Assembly: GCA_002360925.1 (NCBI GenBank)
Contig: DERN01000013.1
Location: forward strand, 42,138-106,137
Reading direction: 5' to 3'
DNA: 64,000 nucleotides
Source of the DNA: Flavobacteriaceae bacterium UBA3339
GTDB lineage: Bacteria > Bacteroidota > Bacteroidia > Flavobacteriales > Flavobacteriaceae
Under the pieces are notes generated by a model. It was given only the letters and a program-made list of their open reading frames with translations. It was not told the DNA's origin and did no database searches. Position 1 is the first letter of the stretch, and every line of letters starts with the position of its first letter. Below, piece by piece: positions 44,255 through 52,844 of this stretch. The translations under genes and the position numbers were made by a program.

Positions 44255-44884
44255 ATGGAAGAAATTCTACTTCAATTTCCCGATTTAACCGATGTTCAAA
44301 TTCGCCAGTTTGAACAATTATTTGATTTATATCAGAATTGGAATTCTAAAATCAATGTTATTTCTCGAAAAGATATCGACGAATTATATACAAAACACGT
44401 TTTACATTCGTTGGGAATTGCCAAGATTATGCAATTTAAACCGAACACTGATGTAATGGATGTTGGAACCGGAGGCGGATTTCCTGCAATTCCGCTGGCG
44501 ATTTTATTTCCTCAAACGAATTTCTATGCAATTGATGTTATTGCCAAAAAGATAAAAGTTGTTAATGAAGTTGCAAAAGCATTAGATTTAAAAAATTTAA
44601 AAGCCGAGCAAAAAAGAGCCGAATTAGTTACAGAAAAATTTGATTTTGTGGTGAGCCGCGCTGTTACAAATATGCCTGATTTTGTAACTTGGGTAAAAGG
44701 AAAAACAAAAAAACAATCGATTCACGATTTAGATAACGGAATTTTATATTTAAAAGGAGGCGATTTAACGGAAGAATTAAAAGATTTTCCGAAAGCAACC
44801 TTATACAATTTAAGCGATTTCTTTAAAGATGAGTTTTTCGAAACGAAAAAAGTCGTGCATTTACCCTTGAAATATAAAGTATAA
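44255..44884 (+). CDS. rsmG: 16S rRNA (guanine-N7)-methyltransferase RsmG
   Basis: 209 aa from the ATG at 44255. GidB/RsmG pattern: FEQLFDLYQNWNSKINVISRKDIDELYTKHVLHSLGI, then SAM motif VMDVGTGGGFPAIPLAI and the conserved VVSRAVTNM. Methylates 16S rRNA G527; loss gives low-level streptomycin resistance in several bacteria. Confidence 0.93.
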   Translation: MEEILLQFPDLTDVQIRQFEQLFDLYQNWNSKINVISRKDIDELYTKHVLHSLGIAKIMQFKPNTDVMDVGTGGGFPAIPLAILFPQTNFYAIDVIAKKIKVVNEVAKALDLKNLKAEQKRAELVTEKFDFVVSRAVTNMPDFVTWVKGKTKKQSIHDLDNGILYLKGGDLTEELKDFPKATLYNLSDFFKDEFFETKKVVHLPLKYKV

Positions 44885-44892
44885 GTTAAAAT

Positions 44893-44971
44893 GTCATTCT
44901 GAATGAAACGAAGTGAAATGAAGAATCTAAAAACAATTAATCTTTAAAGATTCCTCCTCCGTCGGAATGAC
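44893..44971. repeat. REP-like nested inverted repeat C
   Basis: GTCATTCTGA (44893-44902) pairs with TCGGAATGAC (44962-44971), one mismatch. Inside, GAATCT and AGATTC form a second pair. The GTCA-N2-CTGA head is shared with hairpins A and B near 16 kb. Confidence 0.65.
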
Positions 44972-45008
44972 AAACTTTATAGGTATTTTGTAACTCTTTG
45001 AAGAACCT

Positions 45009-45917
45009 TTATTTTTTATAAAAATCATCTAAAGCGTTTTCTAATCCCGGAAACAAAAAATGATAATTTTGATTTTCTAATTTAGAAGACGTTACTTGCT
45101 GACTCGAAAGTACTAAAGCTGCGCGCTCGCCCAAAACTGTTTTTAATACAAATTCGGGAACATTTGGTAACCATAATTTCTTGTTTAGTTTCTTAGACAA
45201 AAGTTCTAGAAACTCTTTTTGAATTACCGGTCGTGGTGCAACTAAATTAAAAGTTCCTTCTAAATTTTCTTCCAATAAAAAAGTAATCGATTGTACTACA
45301 TCGTCTTTATGAATCCACGACATCCATTGCTTTCCATTTCCTAAACAAGCACCAAATCCTTTCGAAATAACTTTCGATAATTCATTTAAAACTCCTTCGT
45401 TTTTAGACAAAACCAATCCTAAACGAACAATCGAAGTTTTTATTCCAAGACTTTCAAATCTTTTATTCGCTTTTTCCCATTGTTTACAAACATCAGCTAA
45501 AAAATCATCTCCGAAATGAATATTATTTTCATCATATAAATTTAGGTAACTCGAAGCATAAATTCCGATTGCCGAAGCGTTTATACTATATTTCAGATTG
45601 TGATCTAGTTTTTGTAAAGCATTAAAAAGTGTATCAGAGCTTTTAATTCTACTCTCTAAAATTGTTTTTTTATTCTCAGTTGTCCATTTACAATTAATCG
45701 TATGTCCTGCTAAATTTACAATCGCTTCAACCTTATCAAAACATTTTAAATCGATTTCATTTTTCTCTGGATTCCATAAAAAACCTTTGTAGTTTTCCTT
45801 TTTAACGATTTTCTTTTCCGAAGTCGTTACATAATTTACAGAGTGACCTTTGCTTAACAACAAAGAAGTTAAAGCAGATCCAATAAAACCGGTACCGCCT
45901 GTTATGAGAATTTTCAT
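45009..45917 (-). CDS. TIGR01777-family NAD(P)-binding epimerase
   Basis: 302 aa from the ATG at 45917 (the longer ORF starts at 45938). It starts MKILITGGTGFIGSALTSLLLSKGH (Rossmann), has the IVNLAGHTINCKWTTENKK, SASAIGIYAS-like and WMSWIHKDDVV motifs, and a C-terminal DUF1731 region (PNVPEFVLKTVLGERAALVLSSQQVTSSKLE). Known as YfcH-like or cell-division-inhibitor SulA-like in old annotations; reaction unknown. Start overlaps the DUF4442 stop by 4 bp. Confidence 0.88.
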   Translation of the reverse strand: MKILITGGTGFIGSALTSLLLSKGHSVNYVTTSEKKIVKKENYKGFLWNPEKNEIDLKCFDKVEAIVNLAGHTINCKWTTENKKTILESRIKSSDTLFNALQKLDHNLKYSINASAIGIYASSYLNLYDENNIHFGDDFLADVCKQWEKANKRFESLGIKTSIVRLGLVLSKNEGVLNELSKVISKGFGACLGNGKQWMSWIHKDDVVQSITFLLEENLEGTFNLVAPRPVIQKEFLELLSKKLNKKLWLPNVPEFVLKTVLGERAALVLSSQQVTSSKLENQNYHFLFPGLENALDDFYKK

Positions 45918-46369
45918 GATTTTGCTTTTAAAGTCCATTCAAAATCGTAGATTCCAACAACATCTCCTTTTTCATCAATTCCTTCCGAACGAACCCAAAA
46001 AGTAATTCCATCTTTTGTTTGCAAAGCTTCTGCAACTTTATCTTTAATTAAGTTTCCTTGTATGCATTTAAACGTAATAATTCCGGTTGCTTTTTTTGTG
46101 AATTGCGATTTTTGATTCAAAACTAACATCGAAACTTTTTTATTCGATTCTTTTATCGTTTTCATAACCAAAGCACCCGTTGTTAATTCGGCCGCCATAT
46201 TCTGAACCGCAAAATACATCGAATTAAACGGATTTTGATTAAACCATTTATACTTAACTCTAACCGTACAATATTCGTTTTCAATAGCATAAACCCGCAC
46301 ACCGCACATATAAGCCGAAGGCAAACTCTTTAATAAAAACAGATTCAGATTTCGTGGTGTAAATTTCAT
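45914..46369 (-). CDS. DUF4442 hot-dog-fold protein
   Basis: 151 aa from the ATG at 46369 (longer ORF from 46426 rejected). Pattern: MCGVRVYAIENEYCTVRVKYKWFNQNPFNSMYFAVQNMAAELTTGAL, the thioesterase-like core of DUF4442. No catalytic proof. Translationally coupled to the TIGR01777 gene by a 4-bp overlap. Confidence 0.78.
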   Translation of the reverse strand: MKFTPRNLNLFLLKSLPSAYMCGVRVYAIENEYCTVRVKYKWFNQNPFNSMYFAVQNMAAELTTGALVMKTIKESNKKVSMLVLNQKSQFTKKATGIITFKCIQGNLIKDKVAEALQTKDGITFWVRSEGIDEKGDVVGIYDFEWTLKAKS

Positions 46370-46450
46370 ATAATCAAGCTTTTCAGCTAATTTACAAAAA
46401 AATAATGAGTGCTTTTCATAAAACAAAATGTTAAATAAAAGTTAATTTAC

Positions 46451-46473
46451 AGTACTATGTAATACAAAGTACA
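46451..46473 (+). promoter_or_regulatory. operator-like palindrome upstream of padR
   Basis: AGTACTATGTAATACAAAGTACA: a 23-bp near-palindrome (few mismatches) with AGTAC ends and ATGT/ACAA half-sites reminiscent of PadR sites. It ends 12 bp before the -7 box, so it covers the -33 region; autorepression by the PadR product is likely. Confidence 0.55.
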
Positions 46474-46485
46474 TGCTTTTATATA

Positions 46486-46493
46486 TATCTTTG
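46486..46493 (+). promoter_or_regulatory. -7 box of the padR-pspC operon
   Basis: TATCTTTG, giving a start near 46498 and a leader of about 180 nt before the padR ATG. Confidence 0.55.
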
Positions 46494-46531
46494 CTATGTC
46501 ATTAAGAAATATTAAATGTAGTTGTAAAAGC

Positions 46532-46644
46532 AGAGTGAATTTTGATTTTTAAAACATGAACCAAAACAATTCTTATACTGTTTTAATTTGATTTAGTTAA
46601 AAACCGTTTACTCAACACACAAAAACTTAAAATCGGTTCACTCT
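46532..46644 (+). other. structured leader with possible 11-codon ORF
   Basis: AGAGTGAA (46532-46539) plus GATTTT (46544-46549) can pair with AAAATC (46629-46634) plus TTCACTCT (46637-46644), a 14-bp stem with a small internal loop. The enclosed segment holds an ORF, MNQNNSYTVLI, at 46556-46591. No riboswitch class is recognised; it may act on padR translation or mRNA stability. Confidence 0.4.
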
Positions 46645-46676
46645 CTTTACAATTACAAAAATTAAAATATACTTCT

Positions 46677-47015
46677 ATGAATATCGAAAACACAAAAGCA
46701 CAAATGCGAAAAGGCATTTTAGAATTTTGTATTCTTTCGTTGTTAAAAGATAAAGATTGTTACACTTCTGAAATCCTTGACATGCTAAAAGATGCAAAAT
46801 TGTTGGTAGTTGAAGGAACAGTTTATCCTTTGCTAACACGTTTAAAAAACGATGATTTATTGAGTTATCGTTGGGAAGAATCCACCTCGGGTCCGCCTCG
46901 AAAGTATTACAGATTAACAGAACAAGGCGATTTGTTTTTAAAAGAATTAGCCGTTACCTGGAAAGAATTAAGCGATGCAGTAAACACGATCACAAAACAA
47001 AACAACCATGAATAA
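46677..47015 (+). CDS. PadR-family transcriptional regulator
   Basis: 112-aa winged-helix protein: RKGILEFCILSLLKDKDCYTSEILDML, LLVVEGTVYPLLTRLKNDDLLSYRWEESTSGPPRKYYRLTEQG. The small size puts it in the subfamily-2 (LmrR-like) group. It overlaps the PspC gene by 8 bp. Likely autoregulator binding the palindrome at 46451. Confidence 0.9.
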   Translation: MNIENTKAQMRKGILEFCILSLLKDKDCYTSEILDMLKDAKLLVVEGTVYPLLTRLKNDDLLSYRWEESTSGPPRKYYRLTEQGDLFLKELAVTWKELSDAVNTITKQNNHE

Positions 47016-48513
47016 AACCGTAACCATTAACATAGCAGGACTTGTTTTTCATATAGACGAAGATGCATACAACAAGTTAGATTCTTATATAAACGCAGTA
47101 AGAAACTCGATTCAACAAGAAGGCGAAGACGAGATTATTGCAGATATCGAAGCGCGAATTGCAGAATTATTTTCTGAAAGAATTGATCCGCAATCGGGCG
47201 TTATCCGAATGAATAATGTTGATGAAATCATTAACATTATGGGAAAACCCGAAGATTATATTATTGAAGAAGAACCTAATACAAACTATCATTATTCTTC
47301 GAATCCAAAACAAGCGAAAAAAATCTATCGTGATGGAGAAAAAAGAATTTTAGGCGGAGTTTGTTCTGGTTTAGGTCATTATTTAAATGTTGATCCGGTT
47401 TGGATTCGTATCATTTTTGTTTTACTTCTTTTCCTTTATGGCTCAAGTTTTATCATTTATTTTGTACTTTGGATCATTATTCCGAAAGCGAGAACTGTTG
47501 CCGATGTTTTAGAAATGAAAGGAGAACCTGTAAATATATCAAATATTGAAAGACAATTTCGCGAAGGTATTTCAAATTCATATCAAAGTATTCGTTCTTC
47601 TGGAAGTTCAGCCGCAATTATCATTCGTAGAGTAATAGGAATTGTTTTGATTGTTTTTTCTGTTTTGGGAATTTTCGGTAGTTTCTTTACTCCTATCGCA
47701 TTCAACTCACAAAGAAACCATCTTTTAAATAATTTTGTAACCTATAACGAAACACAAGTTGGGATTCCTTTTTGGGGCTTGAGTCTTTGTTTATTCGTCA
47801 TGTCGGCAGTTCCCTTTATTGCTCTTTTATTATTAGGAATTAAAATATTAAATCCAAAAACAAAACATATTGGTTGGGTTTCAGCAGTTTTAGGATTCTT
47901 CTGGTTAGTCGCTATTTTCATTTTCTCTTACGTTATGATTAATATGCGATTTGAAAAAGACAAATTAAACTCTTTATTCGAAGATACCTATGAACGAAAA
48001 TATTCTAAAGCCGATCTTCCATTAAATGAAAATGACACATTGAATATTATTTTCGAAAAAGATCCTAGAATTTATTCAGTAAACGATACAATTCAAACAA
48101 AATATAAATTCAGTGAGATTGATGACATAAATGTAGAGATTTTGGAGTCGAACACAGGAAAAGCCTACATCGAGATTGAAGAAAAAGTATTTAACAATAA
48201 GTCAATCAATATTAAATCGTTAGGAAAATACGATATTGAAATCGAGGCTTCTAAATTTAGTAATACATTAAATTACAATTATTCAATAAAAAATACTAAT
48301 TTAGTACTCTCAAATGCACTTTTGGCTACTAAGAATGATTTTACTGAAGATAATAAAGTTCAAGTAAAAGTTTATATTTTACCTAGTCAAAAAGTGAAAT
48401 TAAGCGGTAGTGATCGCGATTTTTTCTGGAATAATCATATTGACAGAGGACAACATTACTACCTATTTAACAACGAAGGAAGATTGCAAAATACAAACAA
48501 TTCTATAAACTAA
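47008..48513 (+). CDS. PspC-domain envelope-stress membrane protein
   Basis: 501 aa: N-terminal soluble domain (1-100) of acidic helices (ADIEARIAELFSERI) followed by the PspC domain (about 110-160, KIYRDGEKRILGGVCSGLGHYLNVDPVWIRIIF). Four further membrane helices (about 208-230, 258-277, 289-312) precede a C-terminal soluble domain of beta-rich sequence. PadR-PspC operons in Bacteroidota are inferred envelope-stress modules; the molecular role is unknown. Confidence 0.88.
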   Translation: MNKTVTINIAGLVFHIDEDAYNKLDSYINAVRNSIQQEGEDEIIADIEARIAELFSERIDPQSGVIRMNNVDEIINIMGKPEDYIIEEEPNTNYHYSSNPKQAKKIYRDGEKRILGGVCSGLGHYLNVDPVWIRIIFVLLLFLYGSSFIIYFVLWIIIPKARTVADVLEMKGEPVNISNIERQFREGISNSYQSIRSSGSSAAIIIRRVIGIVLIVFSVLGIFGSFFTPIAFNSQRNHLLNNFVTYNETQVGIPFWGLSLCLFVMSAVPFIALLLLGIKILNPKTKHIGWVSAVLGFFWLVAIFIFSYVMINMRFEKDKLNSLFEDTYERKYSKADLPLNENDTLNIIFEKDPRIYSVNDTIQTKYKFSEIDDINVEILESNTGKAYIEIEEKVFNNKSINIKSLGKYDIEIEASKFSNTLNYNYSIKNTNLVLSNALLATKNDFTEDNKVQVKVYILPSQKVKLSGSDRDFFWNNHIDRGQHYYLFNNEGRLQNTNNSIN

Positions 48514-48525
48514 AAACCGAAACTT

Positions 48526-48588
48526 ATGTTCTATTTATTATTATTAATCGGGCAAACCTTAATTGACCTTTTAAAGAGTTTATTTTAA
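48526..48588 (+). CDS. possible 20-aa hydrophobic peptide
   Basis: MFYLLLLIGQTLIDLLKSLF, starting 12 bp after the pspC stop and ending just before the terminator stem. One hydrophobic helix, no known family. Position inside the operon's 3' end makes it worth recording; translation is unproven. Confidence 0.35.
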   Translation: MFYLLLLIGQTLIDLLKSLF

Positions 48589-48594
48589 GACATA

Positions 48595-48622
48595 AAAGTC
48601 GCTTTCAAATGAAAGCGACTTT
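48595..48622. terminator. bidirectional terminator between pspC and kdsB
   Basis: AAAGTCGCTTTC/GAAAGCGACTTT around AAAT, followed by T's. Confidence 0.8.
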
Positions 48623-48625
48623 TTT

Positions 48626-49363
48626 TTATTCCCACATTTCCCTCGCTTTTTCTAAATCTTCTTTGGTGTCGATTCCGATTCCGATGTGTTGAGTAAGAAT
48701 CATTTGAATGGTTCTTCCGTATTCTAAATAGCGTAATTGTTCTAATTTTTCGGTTGCTTCTAAACCTTTCATTTTCCATTTGGTAAAATCTAACAAAGCA
48801 TTTTTGCGATACGCATATACGCCGATATGCTGATAATACGGCACATAACTTTTTCCGTCGCGTGCAAATGGAATAGCAGATCGAGAAAAATACAAGGCTT
48901 TTAATTTTTGATCTACAACTACTTTTACATTGTTCGGATTGTTTATGATTTCAGCATCTTTTATTTCAAACATTAAAGAAGCTAAATCGATTTTAGCATC
49001 TACATCGTTTTCAAAAACCTGAATCAAACTTTCTAAATTCGATTTACTTACAAAAGGCTCGTCTCCTTGTACATTTACCACAATATCACACTCGATATTC
49101 TTAACAACTTCTGCAATTCGATCACTTCCACTTTCATGATGATGACCGCTCATCACAACATTTACGTTATGTTCTTTTAGTAAATCAAAAATAATATCAT
49201 GATCGGTCGCTACTAAAACCTCATCGAATAAATGGGTTGCAACAGTTGCTAAATACGTTTGAACAACGACTGGTTTTCCGCCTAAATCTTGAATTAATTT
49301 TGCGGGGAAACGAGTTGAAGCATATCGAGCAGGAATAACTGCTATTTTTTTTAATTTATTCAT
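48626..49363 (-). CDS. kdsB: 3-deoxy-manno-octulosonate cytidylyltransferase
   Basis: 245-aa nucleotidyltransferase: VIPARYASTRFPAKLIQDLGGKPVV, ATDH, MSGHHHESGSDRIAEV and NVQGDEPFV. Forms CMP-KDO for lipopolysaccharide core assembly. Its start overlaps the end of the helicase gene by 8 bp, so it is read from the same transcript. Confidence 0.95.
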   Translation of the reverse strand: MNKLKKIAVIPARYASTRFPAKLIQDLGGKPVVVQTYLATVATHLFDEVLVATDHDIIFDLLKEHNVNVVMSGHHHESGSDRIAEVVKNIECDIVVNVQGDEPFVSKSNLESLIQVFENDVDAKIDLASLMFEIKDAEIINNPNNVKVVVDQKLKALYFSRSAIPFARDGKSYVPYYQHIGVYAYRKNALLDFTKWKMKGLEATEKLEQLRYLEYGRTIQMILTQHIGIGIDTKEDLEKAREMWE

Positions 49364-50780
49364 CGAAAAATTCGTCGTTAAATCCTATTAAATAAACTTT
49401 TTCTTTGGCGCGCGTTAAAGCTGTATACAGCCAACGCATATAATCTTTATTAATTCCGTCGGGCAAATACGGCTGTTCTATAAAAACCGTATCCCATTGC
49501 CCACCTTGCGATTTATGACAGGTAACCGCGTATGCAAATTTAATCTGTAAAGCGTTAAAATATTCATTATTTTTCACTTTTTGCATGCGTCTATAGGCTG
49601 TTATTTCGTCTTGATAATCTAACAAAACTTCTTGATATAATTTATTTGATTGTTCGTAGGTTAAACTTGCCGATTCCGAATTCAACGTATCTAAAAGTAC
49701 AATGGTATCAAATGGAAGTAAATCCGGATAATCAATCATTCGAACTTTTACCGAAGCAAATCGAAATCCATAAAATTCATGATGTCTGTAAATCTGTAAA
49801 ATTTCCAAAATATCTCCGTTTGCAATAAAATCGGTCACTTTAGAATCTTTTAACCAGAAATAATTATTTTTCACCACCATAATATAATCTCCGGCAGATA
49901 ATTCACTTTCATTATCTAAAATCCGCATTCGAATTTGCTGATTATATTGATTAGCACGTTTGTTTGAACGAACTATAAAAATGGTTTCTTCGGTACCTTT
50001 TTTAGAATACGCATCGTGAATAGCATCTAAGGTTTCGTAACCATCTTGCAAACGAATAATATCTTTAAAAGGTTTTACATCGAACTCAAAAAAATCGTAA
50101 AATTCTTGTTGTAATTGTTCGCGAAGTTCGGTTGCGTTGTACAAAATCCCAGAATCTTCTTCTTGTCGCATCACTTCGGTTAATTCAATATAATCGACTT
50201 TCATCTGATAATTTAACGCCAATTTATTTTCGTTCAAAGCCGGACTTTCATCCATTCCAACTGGCGGAAGCTGCGCTGTATCTCCAACAATAATCAATTT
50301 GCAATTGTGTCCTGAATATACGTAATACATTAAATCATCGAGCAACGAACCGTGTGTGTACATAGTTGCATCGGTTACATTATCAGAAATCATCGAAGAT
50401 TCATCTACAATAAAAATCGTGTTTTTGTGTTTGTTGTTTTGCATGGTAAACGCCATTCCCGAATTTTTATCTTTTTTAGGATAATAAATCTTTTTATGAA
50501 TGGTGTAAGCCGGCTGTTTTGCATAATTCGAAATGACTTTGGCAGCGCGACCTGTTGGTGCCAACATGACATATTTGCGATGAATTAACGAAAGTTGATT
50601 GACTAAATTAGATAATAAAGTCGTTTTTCCGGTTCCCGCATATCCTTTTAAAACAAACAATTCATCTTGATTTTCACTTAAAACGAACTGTGAAATCTTT
50701 CGCAAAAAAGCTTCTTGTTTCAAAGTTACTTCAAACGGAAATGTTGTTTTTAAATGTTGATAAAATTCGGTAACGGTCAT
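49356..50780 (-). CDS. RecD-like SF1 ATP-dependent DNA helicase/nuclease-type ATPase
   Basis: 474 aa from the ATG at 50780; the ORF reaches 50825, but a TATCTTTG -7 box lies at 50809-50802, inside that extension. Walker A GYAGTGKTTL, Walker B IFIVDESSMI, GDTAQLPPVG, and the C-terminal UvrD_C_2-like YAVTCHKSQGGQWDTVFIE...RWLYTALTRAKEKVYLIG. A RecD2-like core lacking the long N-terminus of RecD2. Probable DNA repair; exact role unknown. Confidence 0.88.
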   Translation of the reverse strand: MTVTEFYQHLKTTFPFEVTLKQEAFLRKISQFVLSENQDELFVLKGYAGTGKTTLLSNLVNQLSLIHRKYVMLAPTGRAAKVISNYAKQPAYTIHKKIYYPKKDKNSGMAFTMQNNKHKNTIFIVDESSMISDNVTDATMYTHGSLLDDLMYYVYSGHNCKLIIVGDTAQLPPVGMDESPALNENKLALNYQMKVDYIELTEVMRQEEDSGILYNATELREQLQQEFYDFFEFDVKPFKDIIRLQDGYETLDAIHDAYSKKGTEETIFIVRSNKRANQYNQQIRMRILDNESELSAGDYIMVVKNNYFWLKDSKVTDFIANGDILEILQIYRHHEFYGFRFASVKVRMIDYPDLLPFDTIVLLDTLNSESASLTYEQSNKLYQEVLLDYQDEITAYRRMQKVKNNEYFNALQIKFAYAVTCHKSQGGQWDTVFIEQPYLPDGINKDYMRWLYTALTRAKEKVYLIGFNDEFFDE

Positions 50781-50801
50781 GTTTTTTTTCAGAGATTTAA
50801 G

Positions 50802-50835
50802 CAAAGATACCATTGTTTTTATCAAGCCGTATCAA
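50802..50835 (-). promoter_or_regulatory. promoter of the helicase-kdsB operon
   Basis: Minus strand TTG (50835-50833), 23-bp spacer, TATCTTTG (50809-50802); 21 bp before the chosen start. Confidence 0.5.
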
Positions 50836-50850
50836 ATCAATAAAAAATTG

Positions 50851-50858
50851 TACTTTTG
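50851..50858 (+). promoter_or_regulatory. -7 box of the DUF3822-rsmD operon
   Basis: TACTTTTG, 21 bp before the ATG at 50880; it overlaps the TTG that would open the longer ORF (50856). Confidence 0.45.
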
Positions 50859-50879
50859 TTAGATATTCATTCAGATACT

Positions 50880-51671
50880 ATGAGTAACGGTACATTTCAA
50901 AAATTATATTTGCAGGTTTCGCTTCAAAACTTTAGTTATTGTATTAAAAACCAAGTAAATAATCAAATTATTCAGTTTAAATCATTTCCTTTAGATCCTT
51001 ATAAAACCGTAGAACAGCAATTAGATTTCTTTTTTGACAAGGAAGAAGATTTACAAAACGGTTTTGAAGATGTTTTGATTTTACACAACAATAATTTGAA
51101 CACATTTGTACCAACTGCTTTGTTCGATGCTTCGGCTTTAGGAAGTTATTTGCAATACAACACAAAAGTTTTTCCGACAGATTATTTCGATTATGATTCG
51201 ATTTCGTCGTCGCAAATGGAAAACATTTATGTTCCGTATGTTGCTTTTAACAATTATCTTTTAGACAAGTTCGGAGGTTTCGATTTTCAGCATATTCATA
51301 CGAATTTGGTTCAGCATTTTATTTCGAAATCAATTAACAACGGAACGAAAGAGTTTTTTGTTCATATTGGTTTGAATCATTTTGAAATCGTAATTATCGA
51401 AAATAAAAAACTGATTTTCTTTAACAGTTACGAATATCAAACGCCCGAAGATTTTATCTATTATATTTTGTTTGTTTTTGAACAATTAAAGTTAAATCCG
51501 CAAGAACAAATCATTCAATTAGTAGGAAAAATCGATAAAGAATCTGAGTTATATCAAATCGTTTATAAATTCATTCGAAACGTTCAATTAATCGATTTGC
51601 AAACCGTTTCAAAAACCTTATCGGTTACCGAAAATCAATTACAAGAACATTACATTTTATTGCAAGCATGA
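50880..51671 (+). CDS. DUF3822 family protein
   Basis: 263 aa from the ATG at 50880. Soluble, with the family layout: LYLQVSLQNFSYCIKN, YKTVEQQLDFFFDKEEDL, VPTALFDASALGSYLQYNTKVFPTDYFDYD, and a C-terminal half of actin-like appearance (FFVHIGLNHFEIVIIENKKLIFFNSYEYQTPEDFIYYILFVFEQL). Typically adjacent to rsmD in Bacteroidota; overlap with rsmD is 4 bp. Function unknown. Confidence 0.82.
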   Translation: MSNGTFQKLYLQVSLQNFSYCIKNQVNNQIIQFKSFPLDPYKTVEQQLDFFFDKEEDLQNGFEDVLILHNNNLNTFVPTALFDASALGSYLQYNTKVFPTDYFDYDSISSSQMENIYVPYVAFNNYLLDKFGGFDFQHIHTNLVQHFISKSINNGTKEFFVHIGLNHFEIVIIENKKLIFFNSYEYQTPEDFIYYILFVFEQLKLNPQEQIIQLVGKIDKESELYQIVYKFIRNVQLIDLQTVSKTLSVTENQLQEHYILLQA

Positions 51672-52267
51672 GAATTATTTCAGGAAAATTTAAAGGTCGC
51701 CGAATTATTGCGCCCAAAAACTTGCCCGTTCGTCCAACAACCGATTTAAGTAAAGAATCGCTTTTTAATATTTTAAACCATCAATTTACGTTTCGCGAAT
51801 TACGTGTTTTAGATTTGTTTTCTGGAACCGGAAATATTAGTTACGAATTCGCTTCACGCGGTGCCGAACCCATTGTTTCGGTTGATACCGATTATGGTTG
51901 CGTGAATTTTATTAAGAAAACAGCGCAACAATTCGAAATGGATATTACGCCTATTAAATCGGATGTATACAAGTTTTTAGAGCGAACCAAAACTAAATAC
52001 GATATTATTTTTGCCGATCCGCCGTATGATTTTACACAAGATCAGTTCGAAAAAATCGTTAAAATGGTTTTTGAACACGAATTGTTAGAAGACGACGGAA
52101 TGTTGATTATTGAGCATTCGCCTCATACTAAAATGGACGATTTAGAACATTTTTCGAGTAACAGAAAATATGGTTCTTCTATTTTTTCGTTTTTTGAATA
52201 CGAACAAGAAGAAAGCGATGATGAGGAGGATTACGAAGAAGATGATTTTGATAATGAAGAGGAATAG
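51668..52267 (+). CDS. rsmD: 16S rRNA (guanine966-N2)-methyltransferase RsmD
   Basis: 199 aa: MRIISGKFKGRRI, VRPTTDLSKESLFNIL, SAM motif VLDLFSGTGNISYEFASRGA and the catalytic DPPYDF motif. Typical RsmD is about 180-190 aa; here a strongly acidic tail (EEEDYEEDDFDNEEE-like, last 23 residues) is added. It ends inside a terminator hairpin. Confidence 0.93.
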   Translation: MRIISGKFKGRRIIAPKNLPVRPTTDLSKESLFNILNHQFTFRELRVLDLFSGTGNISYEFASRGAEPIVSVDTDYGCVNFIKKTAQQFEMDITPIKSDVYKFLERTKTKYDIIFADPPYDFTQDQFEKIVKMVFEHELLEDDGMLIIEHSPHTKMDDLEHFSSNRKYGSSIFSFFEYEQEESDDEEDYEEDDFDNEEE

Positions 52268-52277
52268 TTTTCCTCTT
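52257..52277 (+). terminator. intrinsic terminator at the rsmD stop
   Basis: AAGAGGAA/TTCCTCTT stem around TAGTT, followed by T's; the stop codon lies in the loop. Confidence 0.75.
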
Positions 52278-52299
52278 TTTTATGTATTTAGGTTTTAGT

Positions 52300-52812
52300 A
52301 TGATAAAGAAATTAATTTTATTATTTCTAGTTAGTTTAAATAGCTATTCGCAAGTTGGAGAGTATATTTCTCAATTTAGCGGAGATGCTGAGCATTCAAC
52401 GAAATCAAAAGGCTATTATTTTAATTATTTTACCTATTTAAATATAAAACCAGATAAATCTTTTGAAATTATTATAACTAACTATTCTTCAAAAGAAAAT
52501 CATGAAAGTTGTTGTTGGAAAACTAAAGGAATATGGAAAGTGAATAAAGATGAGCTAATTTTAAAGGACAAAGAAAACAACCAAACTTATCGTTTTTTAA
52601 TTAGAAAAAACAACCTTATAGATATTTCATATCTTAAGTATAATCATCTTACTGATTCTGAATTAATGTTCGAATTAACCTCAATCGAAGAATTACCAAA
52701 AGAAAAAAATGAATTCTTGAATAATTTGGGTTTTGTTTTACTTTTTGAAAAAATTAAAAATAAATCTGAACTCAATAATTTTTTAATGTACAAAGAAAGT
52801 CTTTGCAAATAA
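52300..52812 (+). CDS. hypothetical secreted protein
   Basis: 170 aa from the ATG at 52300, which begins a signal peptide (MIKKLILLFLVSLNSYSQ); an ATG at 52282 would add six residues. The mature part has a lipocalin-like or YD-type beta sequence (FEIIITNYSSKENHESCCWKTKGIWKVNKDELILKDKENN). No family assigned. A perfect 32-bp palindrome ends the gene. Confidence 0.6.
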   Translation: MIKKLILLFLVSLNSYSQVGEYISQFSGDAEHSTKSKGYYFNYFTYLNIKPDKSFEIIITNYSSKENHESCCWKTKGIWKVNKDELILKDKENNQTYRFLIRKNNLIDISYLKYNHLTDSELMFELTSIEELPKEKNEFLNNLGFVLLFEKIKNKSELNNFLMYKESLCK

Positions 52813-52842
52813 AACAGTCGGCTAAATTTAGCCGACTGTTTT
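52811..52842. terminator. bidirectional perfect-palindrome terminator
   Basis: A 16+16 bp perfect palindrome (AAAACAGTCGGCTAAA and its complement). It serves the secreted-protein gene and the converging minus-strand small ORF. Confidence 0.8.
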
Positions 52843-52844
52843 GT

